A stretch of DNA of 64,000 bases from Oleiphilus sp. (GCA_006212045.1 PZPK01000002.1:248001-312000), one strand, 5' to 3'. Counted from the stretch's first letter, positions 32,541 through 41,626 are shown. Numbers and translations are program-made. The notes: generated from the letters alone by a model not told the origin.

Positions 32541-34156
32541 TAGCCCCCGTCGAATACCTTATCGAGTGCCTTGCCGATATCGAAGCCGGCACGCAAAAAG
32601 TTCACGGGTGGTGCCACTGGCCGATCCGCATAATGCGGATGGATATCGAATAGCGGGCTTCCGTCCTTCTTGCGGTATCGCTTGTCCAGAAAATACGCAG
32701 TCTTGAAACATGCCACGGGATAAGCGTGCGACAGGATGAGAATCTGCGCCGCAGGGTGCATCGTCGTGACTTCATCGGGTGTAATCAGGCTACGGGAAAT
32801 CAATCCGTCATCGCGGCTCAGATAGTGGGGGTCGGACAGCAGTCCTGCACGACGCTCGGCACTGGCATGGCTAACGGACTCAACCGTACCGATGCCACAT
32901 AGGCGTGACGAATATTCGGACGTCATCAGATCATTCGTGCCGAAGATCTGAATGACACCGCTATTGGCGATGAAGGTCTGCCAGCGTTGTTGATACAAAT
33001 CAGCAAGCTGGTTGAAGTCCTGAACGACCAAGTGCAGTTGCATACCGTATCCGGCCATGAGGCCAAAAGCCGTTTCGATGGTCTCCATGCGTCCCAAGGC
33101 CGCTGCTTCTTCGATCAGGAAGTAAACAGGCGGATCGGGCTTGGTCTTGAATCGCGTCACCGCCGTAATGGCGATGCTGATTAACATTCGCAGAAAGCGG
33201 TTGTAGGTGAATAGGCGTCCAGCAGGCAGGACGATGAAAATGCTTGTCTTGCCGTTTTCCAACTCATCGAATGAAAAGTCTGTTTCTGACAGCGCACGCT
33301 GGATACGCGGGCTTTCGAGAAAATGTGTGTTTTGCTGTGCCGTTGATATAACGCCGGACAGTTCCTTGGAAGCCTTGTTTAGGATACGCGCAGCCGCAGC
33401 GCGGACATACTCATTGCGGCTCTGCGCCATACCCGGATGCACAAGATGAACATTGTCGTCTTCGTCTTTCTCGAAACGACCGCCGACCATTGCTTTGAAG
33501 TCACGCGCAGACAGATTCAGCAATCGGCGAACTTGGGCAAGGTCACGCGATTTCTTCTCCGTTGGGATCAACGGCAGTGGCGTTGCCGCCACGTACAGGA
33601 TCAACCCCATAATCAGGTTGCGGGCTTCGTCGTTCCAAAAGGGTTCCTTAACGCCTCGATCCGTAACTATGCTGTCTGCAATGAGAAGTGCGTCTTCCAC
33701 AAAGTCATCGCTGTCAGGATCGAGCCAGTCAAGTGGGTTAAATCTTGCTGGTGACACTTCCAGATAGGAGCAGACTTCATCCCAAGGATCGACGATGACC
33801 AACTTGTGGCCAAGAACATCGCGACGATATCGGCCACAGATTAGCGATAGCTCACCGTCCTTTACGTCAACACCCAAGAAAGAACCCCAATGATCCATGC
33901 AGCGCGGCGCCGAGCTGGTTAGCAGCTTGCCGCTGCGAGTAGGGGCGACGGTGAGCAGGTGGCGTTGTGTGTTTGAGGTAATAGCGAACGCACTTCCTTT
34001 GGCATTATCCGGCAAGCCATAGCCGAGGAAGATTTTTCCATTTTCTCCATAGTGACGTGTTTTCAAATGCGCTTTGTCTGCCCAACGGGCGGAACCGTGC
34101 ATGTTTGGATCGCGGCTATAAATACGTGCCGCGTCATATTGCTCACGGGTTTGCAT
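32540..34156 (-). CDS. VirD4/TraG-like coupling ATPase without membrane anchor
   Basis: A 538-residue P-loop ATPase of the VirD4/TraG type. Walker A is VAPTRSGKLLTSS (near residue 70), with Leu-Leu after the Lys where coupling proteins usually have Gly. Walker B is YFLIEEAAALGRM (near 345), with Glu in place of the usual Asp. Family signatures GSARWADKAHL at the start and VVQDFNQLADLYQQRW later are clear. The N-terminal transmembrane helices of typical coupling proteins are absent. Normal partners (a relaxase and the VirB channel) are not in this window. It lies in an operon with VWA, lipoprotein and membrane genes, so it may serve a transfer system whose other parts lie elsewhere, or a different membrane machine. 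Confidence 0.85.
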   Translation of the reverse strand: MQTREQYDAARIYSRDPNMHGSARWADKAHLKTRHYGENGKIFLGYGLPDNAKGSAFAITSNTQRHLLTVAPTRSGKLLTSSAPRCMDHWGSFLGVDVKDGELSLICGRYRRDVLGHKLVIVDPWDEVCSYLEVSPARFNPLDWLDPDSDDFVEDALLIADSIVTDRGVKEPFWNDEARNLIMGLILYVAATPLPLIPTEKKSRDLAQVRRLLNLSARDFKAMVGGRFEKDEDDNVHLVHPGMAQSRNEYVRAAAARILNKASKELSGVISTAQQNTHFLESPRIQRALSETDFSFDELENGKTSIFIVLPAGRLFTYNRFLRMLISIAITAVTRFKTKPDPPVYFLIEEAAALGRMETIETAFGLMAGYGMQLHLVVQDFNQLADLYQQRWQTFIANSGVIQIFGTNDLMTSEYSSRLCGIGTVESVSHASAERRAGLLSDPHYLSRDDGLISRSLITPDEVTTMHPAAQILILSHAYPVACFKTAYFLDKRYRKKDGSPLFDIHPHYADRPVAPPVNFLRAGFDIGKALDKVFDGG

Positions 34157-35198
34157 AGCTACCTCCCGTGCATTCCTGCACGCTCAAGACTTTCTGCGTC
34201 CGGTAAGCGGCGCTCAGGGAGTGAAAGTACCTCGTCAGGTTTTGGCTGATATCAGAGGTACTATGGAGAAAAGCATCTGCCAGTCCGGTGAGATAGCGGT
34301 CATCACGCAGGCCAAGAAAATAGACAAAAGTCAGCGTATTGTTCTTGGCTGCTTCTACCTGTTGTCGGAGCGCGTCATCGGTGCCGATCTGTCCATCGGT
34401 TATGACAATGACCGCTTTTTGATGATTATCGAAATACGACTGATTCAGACTGTCATAGGCACTGGCGAGTGGGCGATACAAATCCGTCCCGCCCTCAGCG
34501 ACCAGTGAATCCAGTTTGAAGTCTCCGGCGTTGCAATTTTGATAAACATTATTGTGATAGCTGTAGCCACTATTGAAGCTGGCAACGGCGCATTCCGCTG
34601 TTGGCGGCAATCCCTTCAAGAACTCGTTAGCGCTTTGCTGGACATCGGAGACAACGCTGGCCATTGAGCCGGAACGATCCAGCAAGAGCGTAAAAGCCAT
34701 TTTCGGCGCGGCGCTGGTAACGGTCTTGTAGTCAAAACAGAGTTTGCGCCCGCCGATGGTATAGACCGCCAAGCTGTCCGCAGGCGGCGAAACGAAGTTT
34801 CCATTACTGTCCTTGAAGCTGGTGATAATCTGCAAACCGTTGGGGGTCTGTTGCGTCCTGATGATCTCGGACGTACCACCGCTGAAGGCGACGACAAGAT
34901 CATTATCCAGATCAATATCAAAGCCTGACGTTATGCGGATACCACGCGCATCGGTCATACCGATATTGGAGACTGTTCGGATCAGGACATCGGAAGGCAA
35001 TAGCTTCGGATCAGTCCTGACCTTCAGCGAAATGCTCTGTTCAAAGTCGTAACGGCTTCGAAGCGTGATGATTGGCGCGGTATTGTCGGTACGTGATGTG
35101 ATGCTGATTGCTGCTTCCTGACCGAAACTTCCCGCAGAGGTTATGCCACCAACACACAAGGTGCCGATGGCTGCCATGAGTTTGTATGCTTTCATCAT
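34143..35198 (-). CDS. Exported von Willebrand factor A (VWA) domain protein
   Basis: A 351-residue protein with an N-terminal signal peptide (MMKAYKLMAAIGTLCVGG). A beta-rich region follows (about 25-165), then a VWA domain with an intact metal site: DRSGSM near residue 172, a downstream GGTD, and VIVITDGQIG. VWA domains bind protein partners through a metal ion. The protein is predicted to lie in the periplasm. A GGAGG lies upstream of the start, and the 3' end overlaps the VirD4-like gene by 14 bp. The lipoprotein upstream also has a VWA-like topology, so the two may form a pair. Confidence 0.8.
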   Translation of the reverse strand: MMKAYKLMAAIGTLCVGGITSAGSFGQEAAISITSRTDNTAPIITLRSRYDFEQSISLKVRTDPKLLPSDVLIRTVSNIGMTDARGIRITSGFDIDLDNDLVVAFSGGTSEIIRTQQTPNGLQIITSFKDSNGNFVSPPADSLAVYTIGGRKLCFDYKTVTSAAPKMAFTLLLDRSGSMASVVSDVQQSANEFLKGLPPTAECAVASFNSGYSYHNNVYQNCNAGDFKLDSLVAEGGTDLYRPLASAYDSLNQSYFDNHQKAVIVITDGQIGTDDALRQQVEAAKNNTLTFVYFLGLRDDRYLTGLADAFLHSTSDISQNLTRYFHSLSAAYRTQKVLSVQECTGGSYANP

Positions 35199-35207
35199 TC
35201 CGGCCTC

Positions 35208-35888
35208 CTATAGCAACGTCTTCAGACGGGAACGAGTCTGGGCTTCGCCGAGCAGGGAAAAGTCCAAGTCACCGGAACGGGCACGCCCCAAGACGCCAAT
35301 CGAGGCAAGGTATGCTTGAAGCATTTGATCTTGATCGGGATGCACGCGCATGATTTTCAGGACGCTCAGGCGATCTGAAAAATGTGACAACGCCAAGTTG
35401 CTTGGCACTTCCTGTGGCACCTGAACTTCGATCTCCTGATCCGCAGACTGGAACGGCACATGAACAGTCGAGCCAATCCAGTACATGCGCACGGTATCGG
35501 GCTGAGATAGGTTGATCGTGGTTTCAATCTGCTCAAAGGCCATGACCAGATCAGAAAACGATGGCTTGAAGACAATCAGGTTCTTAACTTCCCCTGCCTG
35601 TTCCAATAGCTGGGTAGGCGTGCCTGACCATGCGATACGGTTTGGCGACGCACTCAGGACGATATGAATCTGTGCGTTACGAGTTGCCCTGCGACGCTCC
35701 AGTGAGGTGAGTTGCTGAAGCATGTTGAGAGCGGTATCCATGGCAGCGTCGCGGTCGTTTTCTGCGACGGTACCGCCGTTTTCGATCAAAACGAAAATAG
35801 CTTCGGTAGGCTGCTTTGTCGGAGTCGAAGTCTGTTCTCCGCAGGCAGCCAGAAGGATGCACATTGAAATAATCTTGAAGAATTTCAT
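35208..35888 (-). CDS. Lipoprotein of the VirD4/VWA operon
   Basis: A 226-residue lipoprotein with a short leader ending in a LAAC-G lipobox. The mature part starts with a strand AIFVLIENGG and has alternating helices and strands, with later IHIVLSASP and LIVFKPSF. This layout recalls VWA/Rossmann-like proteins without an intact metal site. It lies 9 bp before the VWA gene and 6 bp after the membrane-protein gene at 35895. A structural role next to the VWA protein in the envelope is inferred. Confidence 0.65.
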   Translation of the reverse strand: MKFFKIISMCILLAACGEQTSTPTKQPTEAIFVLIENGGTVAENDRDAAMDTALNMLQQLTSLERRRATRNAQIHIVLSASPNRIAWSGTPTQLLEQAGEVKNLIVFKPSFSDLVMAFEQIETTINLSQPDTVRMYWIGSTVHVPFQSADQEIEVQVPQEVPSNLALSHFSDRLSVLKIMRVHPDQDQMLQAYLASIGVLGRARSGDLDFSLLGEAQTRSRLKTLL

Positions 35889-35894
35889 GGCTGT

Positions 35895-36488
35895 CTACTC
35901 CTGTGGTGTTTTCAGATTGCGGAAGGCGCGAGTCGTAAACATGGCGAGAACGATATTGATGACTGCGATCACGGCACTCACACCGATTGCAAGTCCCTTG
36001 TTCTCTGCCAAGAACGCCATGACGCCGCTTTGCTCGGTCTGAGCAACGAAGCCGGATGGCATAATTTCGCGGGCAACCAAGGTATAGAGGTTGATGACCT
36101 CAAGTCCGATCACGAGGATCAGGATCATGCCCGTGAAGGCGGCAATGATCTGGTTCTGCGGATGCGAGAACCACTCTTGAGGGTCGTTCAATATCTTTTG
36201 CCGATAGACTTCAGACCAGATGAAGATTGGCGTGCCGACCGAGAATGTCGCCAGCAACATCGAAATGATGTGTGACGCATTGGCATCGGGGTCAATGGCG
36301 CTGAAGGCGTAGCCGATAACAGGCAGCTCTGACAAATAGGTTTCATTCATCAGGCCGATGGTCTCGGTATAGACGGCGTAGAACATCGTCCACATGGAGC
36401 CTTCCAGCACCAGATAGAACAATGTGGTGGCGATGGCTGCGAAGCTCGGTGGCCGCATTCCATCGAATGGGGATGCTTTATCAAACAT
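35895..36488 (-). CDS. Membrane protein, 197 aa
   Basis: About four transmembrane helices: FAAIATTLFYLVLEGSMWTM, HIISMLLATFSVGTPIFIW, IIAAFTGMILILVIGLEVI and LAIGVSAVIAVINIVLAMF. A hydrophilic loop with WSHP-like aromatic residues lies between helices 2 and 3. The start overlaps the previous small gene by 8 bp. Part of the six-gene operon; probably the inner-membrane base of whatever complex it builds. No family recognised. Confidence 0.65.
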   Translation of the reverse strand: MFDKASPFDGMRPPSFAAIATTLFYLVLEGSMWTMFYAVYTETIGLMNETYLSELPVIGYAFSAIDPDANASHIISMLLATFSVGTPIFIWSEVYRQKILNDPQEWFSHPQNQIIAAFTGMILILVIGLEVINLYTLVAREIMPSGFVAQTEQSGVMAFLAENKGLAIGVSAVIAVINIVLAMFTTRAFRNLKTPQE

Positions 36489-36678
36489 GGCGCACCCCCT
36501 TGGCGGACTTGCTGGCGATGTTCAGGCAGCCATGCTGGAAACAGCGCGGGTTTTCACACGTTACCCAAAGTTCGCAGCGAAGCTGATCGGCGCACGGATC
36601 GGGCGGAGTTGGCTCGTAAACGGGATCGTTTGCCGCTTCAAGCGTGATGAGAACGGTGATGACTAGATAGTCAGACAT
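36481..36678 (-). CDS. Small Cys-rich protein, first gene of the VirD4/VWA operon
   Basis: A 65-residue protein with a short hydrophobic start (MSDYLVITVLITLEA) and five Cys in the second half, arranged CADQLRCELWVTCENPRC plus one more. The Cys pattern could bind a metal or form disulfides. The ATG at 36678 has AAGGAGG 6 bp upstream, right after a perfect hairpin (36691-36709). It opens the operon. Function unknown. Confidence 0.55.
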   Translation of the reverse strand: MSDYLVITVLITLEAANDPVYEPTPPDPCADQLRCELWVTCENPRCFQHGCLNIASKSAKGVRHV

Positions 36679-36690
36679 TTAAAGCCTCCT

Positions 36691-36709
36691 TGCCCTGCCA
36701 AGCAGGGCA
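36691..36709 (-). promoter_or_regulatory. Leader hairpin next to the ribosome site of the VirD4/VWA operon
   Basis: Perfect arms TGCCCTGC/GCAGGGCA with a 3-base loop, immediately 5' of the AAGGAGG site on the minus strand. It may control access of ribosomes or protect the mRNA end. Confidence 0.5.
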
Positions 36710-36878
36710 TTTGAACGGGTTGTTCGGTTAAGAGGCTTTGCGCAAAGCTCGTAAGAAATACTATTTCAGGCAACACAATCCGAGAAGCGAAGTGTCAAAT
36801 CCATGTCAGGAAAAATGCCCCTTAGATATGCAAAATGGCTATACTTGTCAGAAATAATGCCCCGATATCAAATTCATC

Positions 36879-37733
36879 ATGAGGACATACAGGCCAAAAA
36901 ACAGTTTTTGCCCGTATTCAAAGCGCTCGGATACGGTCTTCGTCGCGGTTCTTACCTGCTATGTAAGGGGTGTAACAGCGACTCGCGCAGCTCAAATTCT
37001 GACTCGCTGGAACAGGCCGCGCGGCGGAAAGACAATTTCTCGGCAAAGCGTTCAGGAGCGATACAAACGGTCTGGTGCTTATCTATGGATGCTGGCTTTC
37101 GAACATCGGCATGATCGAAAACCCGACAATACTGATACGCCTGAGTCTGATCTTTCAGCAATTCGTGGAGTTGTTTATAAGCCGGAAAGAGTCTCGGAAA
37201 TCGAGCAAGCTATTAGTCAATCTCGATTGCTCCAATGGATGAAGCTAAATCCGATTGCCATGGCTAATGATGAGGTCATCAACCGCTTGCGTGAGCAATC
37301 AACGCGAATGCGCGGCCTTCCTGAAAAGACCTTCTATATTCAATGGGCAAGAATATTCTGGCTGGTTCAGATTGAAGACAAACAGAAGTGCACAACAAGA
37401 AAGGCACAGAGTGTTTTGCTCGAAAAACTTCTTGATGCGTATCAAAATCCGCCAGACTATGCCGATGCTGTCGATCAGGATGAGCGATACGAATACTTTA
37501 AATACGGGATGGTACTTGCCCGTATTCACTGGGATCGGCAGGGTAATCCAGACGCGGCGGAAAAGTATTGTTATGACACAGACAAGATGATTCCAGACAT
37601 CAACGTCTTGGAAGAGGTCTATCTTTTTGGCGCTGATGGTTTGTGGGAAGTTTCAGAAAGTCAGTTCCGAATGTTGCTGGATATGGCCGCAACCTCTCCT
37701 GATGAAATTCGATACTGGCGGCCAGACTTGTAG
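36879..37733 (+). CDS. Protein with N-terminal transposase-like HTH
   Basis: A 284-residue protein. The N-terminal part (CYVRGVTATRAAQILTRW, then KTISRQSVQERYKR) reads like the zinc-ribbon/HTH head of IS1595-type transposases, but no DDE catalytic domain follows. The rest is helical, with Trp, Tyr and Asp residues (WARIFWLVQIED). The ATG at 36879 has a poor ribosome site, so the true start is uncertain. It converges on the HEPN gene and is probably regulatory or a domesticated piece. Confidence 0.5.
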   Translation: MRTYRPKNSFCPYSKRSDTVFVAVLTCYVRGVTATRAAQILTRWNRPRGGKTISRQSVQERYKRSGAYLWMLAFEHRHDRKPDNTDTPESDLSAIRGVVYKPERVSEIEQAISQSRLLQWMKLNPIAMANDEVINRLREQSTRMRGLPEKTFYIQWARIFWLVQIEDKQKCTTRKAQSVLLEKLLDAYQNPPDYADAVDQDERYEYFKYGMVLARIHWDRQGNPDAAEKYCYDTDKMIPDINVLEEVYLFGADGLWEVSESQFRMLLDMAATSPDEIRYWRPDL

Positions 37734-37750
37734 CTTCTAGCGTGATCTCA

Positions 37751-38266
37751 TTACCGAGAAAGTGATCCCTTGTTCATAATAGAATCCAAGCTTCTAACTA
37801 CTTCTTCAAACCTTTTTATTTCTGCGTTGAAGGTGTGCAAGAAGCCAAGTGCTCCGCTAATTGCCTGCATACAAAGAGCGGCTTCTTCAGACATTCCTTC
37901 AATATTGCGTGATTCAGCTCCAAATTCCTGATCGTAAATTGAGCTAAGCGACTGTATTGCAGATTGTCTTTTTTCTGCCTCCAGAGAGTGTGCCAAATGA
38001 TTTCGAACCTTGTTAATTTTGCTTATCAGATTCCACATATTGTTCTGGTTTTCACTGAGAGAAATTGATCGGCACAGCTCAAGCTTTTGTGAAAACTGTA
38101 ATCTGGCATTGTTTAAATGCTCGCTATGAAATACGAAACTTTCAAGAGCAGAGTTCATAAGATTTTCTGCAACCAAGTGACCCTTCAAGACTATCTGGGC
38201 GGTGTCATCTACGTATCGAATCTCATCTGTAAAAGCTTTTTGAACTTCTTGTAGGCTTTGAGTCAT
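37751..38266 (-). CDS. HEPN-like protein, third gene of a hipBA operon
   Basis: A 171-residue all-helical protein with the motif KVRNHLAHSL, which matches the Rx4-6H signature of HEPN ribonucleases. It starts 8 bp after the hipA stop at 38275, with ATG 38266 preferred over GTG 38272, and is on the same strand. HEPN proteins often act as toxins that cut RNA, usually with an antitoxin partner. Here it is attached to a HipBA pair, which is unusual. It could be a third, accessory toxin. Activity is inferred from the motif only. Confidence 0.65.
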   Translation of the reverse strand: MTQSLQEVQKAFTDEIRYVDDTAQIVLKGHLVAENLMNSALESFVFHSEHLNNARLQFSQKLELCRSISLSENQNNMWNLISKINKVRNHLAHSLEAEKRQSAIQSLSSIYDQEFGAESRNIEGMSEEAALCMQAISGALGFLHTFNAEIKRFEEVVRSLDSIMNKGSLSR

Positions 38267-38274
38267 GTGCACCT

Positions 38275-39549
38275 TTATTGTTCGGATTGAATAGAGTAGG
38301 GATTAAGAAACTGCCTTCCCCAGAAAAGTTTCTTATCGACTTCGCTTAAGCTCGCTTCTTCGCAGACCGCACTCCAGTTGTTTTCAATAGTTTCTATCAA
38401 GTGCGCGAAGATGGCGCGGGCATCTTCGTCCGAAAGCAGGAAGTGGTTTGCCGCTTCAACACAGGATTTGAGCTGGCTCATATTATTGTTGCCCGATATC
38501 AACATGGCCTGTGATGCTTCGTTACCCGTGCGCCCTTGGGGGCAAATATCGTAAGCAGGTGTCAGCGTCAGTGATTTGCCGTCCCAAAAGGCTGCGTGGT
38601 TGCGGGCGTGGTCATCGGTATTGCCACACAGGATATTAAAAGCGAGCCGTGAGAACAGTTCCCGCAGCGTGTCTTTCGGATCGGTGAAACGGTGGCGGAT
38701 AATCTCAGCCAGTGTTTCGTAACTGGCGTATCGCGCCATCATGTCGTCCAGTCCGAGCAACGTCAGTGCTGATACCATGGCCTTGCGAGACCAGTTTCCG
38801 TCTTTTGGTTGACGGTCGAAACGCTCGATCAGCAGCACGTCCTTGTTGGCGGCCTTGACCAGTTTGACTGGCGCGACATTCAATCCGGCAATTTCCGCTA
38901 GCCGCATGGCAATAAATTCGGCTTTGACGACGCTATAGAGGTCTGTACTGGATGAAAACTTGGCGACGTATTTCCTGCCCTGATCTTGGATCAACGCTTT
39001 TGGACGCGCCCCGCCAATGGAGCTGCCGTGGAACAACGCCTGATCCAGCTCAGGAGTCAATGGAACACCTTTCTCGACACGTTCAGCGGACTCGATAAGC
39101 TCTTCCATGCTGACGTTATTTGCAGAGCGCGGCACATACTCAGTTGGGGAGCGCTGAAAATCCATCGCACCGATCCGGTCGGAGCCGGATTCCAGCAGAT
39201 AGGTCAGTTCGTCCAGCTCGGCTGTATCCGTATCAGCGCCTTTTAGTCCCAGCTTCTTGTTGATAATCACGCGCCGACCCCACGCATCGGGAGCAGCGTC
39301 CCGAATACAGCCGGGCATGGTCAAACCTTCGGGCAATGGCAACGCTCCGGCTTGCAACGGCAATTCGGGTTCGTAAATTGATATTGCTGCGGGCTGGCCG
39401 CCAATACGGTCGAGGTAGCTCTTACCGTAGTTGAACAGGATATTGCCGTTGTCCGCTTCCAGTCGTCCGGCGACTACAGGCTTGGTCTCGTCCGGCAGCC
39501 ATATCCAGACAAAGGCTTCTTTGTCTTTGGGTGCATTGTTAGAAGTCAT
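38275..39549 (-). CDS. hipA: HipA-type serine/threonine kinase toxin
   Basis: A 424-residue HipA family kinase. The N-terminal HipA_N part is followed by the nucleotide loop GSSIGGARPKAL (near residue 175), where the Ser can be autophosphorylated. The catalytic box is CGNTDDHARNHAAF, with a later TPAYDICP (metal-binding Asp). In E. coli, HipA phosphorylates glutamyl-tRNA synthetase and induces dormancy; here the target is unknown. It overlaps the hipB stop by 11 bp. All key residues are present, so it is likely active. Confidence 0.9.
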   Translation of the reverse strand: MTSNNAPKDKEAFVWIWLPDETKPVVAGRLEADNGNILFNYGKSYLDRIGGQPAAISIYEPELPLQAGALPLPEGLTMPGCIRDAAPDAWGRRVIINKKLGLKGADTDTAELDELTYLLESGSDRIGAMDFQRSPTEYVPRSANNVSMEELIESAERVEKGVPLTPELDQALFHGSSIGGARPKALIQDQGRKYVAKFSSSTDLYSVVKAEFIAMRLAEIAGLNVAPVKLVKAANKDVLLIERFDRQPKDGNWSRKAMVSALTLLGLDDMMARYASYETLAEIIRHRFTDPKDTLRELFSRLAFNILCGNTDDHARNHAAFWDGKSLTLTPAYDICPQGRTGNEASQAMLISGNNNMSQLKSCVEAANHFLLSDEDARAIFAHLIETIENNWSAVCEEASLSEVDKKLFWGRQFLNPYSIQSEQ

Positions 39550-39871
39550 CGTGCACCACCTTTTTCGTTGCTTTTATCCGTTGAGGCAACAAGGCGATTT
39601 TGTCGCGTGTGTGCTCGATATGCTTTGAGAGCGGCATGTTGTCGGATTCGAAAAGTTTGATACCGACAAGTGTTGCAACCTCAAAGACCAAACCAATGGC
39701 GCAGCTCATTTCGCCATTTTCAATTTTTTGGAGCGTAGCTCTGGACATACCTGCCCGATCAGCAAGGTTTTTCTCAGACCACTGCCGTTGCTTGCGCCCA
39801 AGCTTAATTTGCTCTCCCATGAGCACGGCAGCTTCCTGCGCATATTTGGAATAGGTTCGTTGTTTGGCCAT
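39539..39871 (-). CDS. hipB: HipB-type Xre antitoxin
   Basis: An antitoxin of about 110 residues with an Xre helix-turn-helix (WSEKNLADRAGMSRATLQKI) and a basic N-terminus. The frame opens further upstream, to 39940. The ATG at 39871 (MAKQRTYSKYAQE) is the better start, as it fits family length. It overlaps hipA and should repress the operon and neutralise HipA. The 150 bp upstream contain several GGTC/GACC motifs (about 39940-40020) that may be its operators. Confidence 0.85.
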   Translation of the reverse strand: MAKQRTYSKYAQEAAVLMGEQIKLGRKQRQWSEKNLADRAGMSRATLQKIENGEMSCAIGLVFEVATLVGIKLFESDNMPLSKHIEHTRDKIALLPQRIKATKKVVHDDF

Positions 39872-40026
39872 TCGTCTTATCCCATGTAAAAGGCTACTTA
39901 AATAGTCATTAAGCCTTATAAAGCCTAATAATATGGTCATTTATAGCGGTTGAAAGCCGTGCTGTCAAGATAAAATGACTGGAATACTGGTCGTTAAGCG
40001 GTCTAATGACCACTATTATGGTCTAT

Positions 40027-41355
40027 CTATAGAAGGTCAGCACTCTTTACGCGCTGTCGAACCTCTTCCAAAGACGGAATTTCTTCCAGAGATTCACAGG
40101 TAACGATCTGATCGAGAATGAACTCCCAGACTTGGGCGGCACGTTGCTTCTCGAAGTCATAGGAATACTGGACATAGACTTCCCCCGTAACATCACGTTC
40201 GCCATCACTATGGTTGAGCATTAGCCGTGCGTAGAGCTTGGGCAGGCCAGCCGCAGTGATCCAAGTCGCACCCGTGCGACGCAGATCGTGTGGACGAAAG
40301 TCATCTATTTTTAATGCTTCGCGGCTTCTGCAAATTGCTTGAGGAAGTGCGGATTTCCCCATCGGCACCAAGTCGGGTTTTGGTGTGCGTGGCGGTGTCA
40401 TTGCCCGTGTTGCTCCAAACACGAAGTCAGATGCGCTAGTGAAAGGTTCTACTTCTTCAATCAGTAACCGAGCGTATCGGTTCAAGGGAACGCGGTGCAT
40501 AGTCCGGCTCTTGGTTTCGTGCATTTCCATCTGCCAAACATTTTCTTCCGCCTTGAGTGCGGCATAGCGCATATTTCTTACTTCTATGCTGCGCTGCATG
40601 GTGACAAGCGAAAATTTCAAGGCTTTCGCTGTTACGGGTGGAATGCCCAACATTTCCAGCCGATTCCAAAATGTCCATATCTCAGCAAAACTTAGAACAC
40701 GGCTGCGGCGACCAGTAATCCCCAAAGGCTCGATATCCTTAACGGGGTTATGATCGACGTGACCTTTCTTAACGGCTAAATCAAAAAGCCGTCGGGCGCA
40801 GGCAATCGCATGTTTTGTGGCGACCTTGCCATCCTTGGTCGCTCTAGCACGCTTTTTTGCTCGTTTGAGGATTCGATGCTGAATATCTTCGATATCGTTT
40901 ACCGAGACCTCTTCTAATAGCTTCGCACCAATTACTGGCCAAATGTCTTTCCTGAAATACCGTTCTTCTTCGTCGATAAAGACCTTTCCTTTCAATCGAC
41001 CAAGTGCAACATATGTGGACGTAAATTCCTCTACGGTGACTTTCCCTTCATTTTGTAACTTGAGTGATTTTTCTTCCTCGACCGGATCACGCCCGTAACT
41101 ATGAACCTGATCGTATAGTTGGTCATATTCGCGTCTAGCCTTGCGAATTGACCATTCTGGGTACTTTCCAATGGATATCCAGCGGCTCTTCTTCTTGTTT
41201 TCGCCGCCCATGTATTTAAAGACAAAAACCTTTGATCCGCTCGGATTCACCCGCAGGCCGAATCCGGGGCATCCATCACACCAGAAAGTTTGCCGCTTGT
41301 TTGTTGGCTTTAGATTTCTAACTACCGCGTCTATAAACTTTATCGTATTGGACAT
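40027..41355 (-). CDS. int: P4-type tyrosine integrase
   Basis: An integrase of about 442 residues with an N-terminal DUF4102-like arm-binding domain (QTFWCDGCPGFGLRVNPSG). A core-binding domain follows, then a catalytic domain with Arg in VTMQRSIEVRNM, the HxxR box in PHDLRRTGATW, His in LMLNHSDG, and a Tyr in VYVQYSYDF. The ATG at 41355 has AAAGGA upstream; the frame runs back to 41433 but that part overlaps the arm-site repeat. It lies next to a tRNA-Arg 3' fragment and reads away from it, the layout of an island that inserts into a tRNA gene. Confidence 0.9.
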   Translation of the reverse strand: MSNTIKFIDAVVRNLKPTNKRQTFWCDGCPGFGLRVNPSGSKVFVFKYMGGENKKKSRWISIGKYPEWSIRKARREYDQLYDQVHSYGRDPVEEEKSLKLQNEGKVTVEEFTSTYVALGRLKGKVFIDEEERYFRKDIWPVIGAKLLEEVSVNDIEDIQHRILKRAKKRARATKDGKVATKHAIACARRLFDLAVKKGHVDHNPVKDIEPLGITGRRSRVLSFAEIWTFWNRLEMLGIPPVTAKALKFSLVTMQRSIEVRNMRYAALKAEENVWQMEMHETKSRTMHRVPLNRYARLLIEEVEPFTSASDFVFGATRAMTPPRTPKPDLVPMGKSALPQAICRSREALKIDDFRPHDLRRTGATWITAAGLPKLYARLMLNHSDGERDVTGEVYVQYSYDFEKQRAAQVWEFILDQIVTCESLEEIPSLEEVRQRVKSADLL

Positions 41356-41366
41356 CCATATCCTTT

Positions 41367-41394
41367 CTCTGGCTACTTCGCTGGCTACTTGAGA
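41367..41394 (+). repeat. Arm-type repeat, left copy
   Basis: A 28-bp sequence made of two CTGGCTACTT-like direct repeats separated by CG. An identical 28-bp copy lies at 41692-41719. Together they flank the tRNA-Arg fragment and probably are arm-binding sites of the integrase. Confidence 0.7.
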
Positions 41395-41566
41395 TATGTT
41401 TCCAACATGGGCTTTATGAGCATGTATGTGCAATGTTTATTTTTTGTAAGCCATGGTCAGCAAGGGTTTTGGAAGGGCACTTCACAAAAAACTCGAAAAA
41501 TATGAAGTGAAACTAAATCAATAGCCTGTAACCCTTATCCAGCTTACGTTACGGCGGTTAATATCG

Positions 41567-41626
41567 AGTTAAAGCAACTGCCTTCTAAGCAGTAGGTTGG
41601 AGGTTCGAGTCCTCCCGGGATCGCCA
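41567..41626 (+). repeat. 3' fragment of tRNA-Arg(UCU), attachment core
   Basis: From the D-arm side (AAAGCAACTGCC) through the anticodon loop CTTCTAA and T-arm GGTTCGAGTCC to GGGATCGCCA, this matches the 3' two-thirds of tRNA-Arg(UCU). The acceptor 5' strand is missing, so no functional tRNA is made. It is the probable integration core for the P4-type integrase. Confidence 0.8.

Noticed and set aside
32124-36678. Standard type IV secretion operon
   Set aside because: No VirB4, VirB11, VirB6 or relaxase gene is visible in the window.
36803-37114. Overlapping plus-strand frame with a different N-terminus at the HTH protein gene
   Set aside because: The frame at 36879-37733 is longer and carries the transposase-like HTH; a frameshift joining the two was considered but not supported.
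41567-41626. Functional tRNA-Arg gene
   Set aside because: The 5' acceptor strand is missing.
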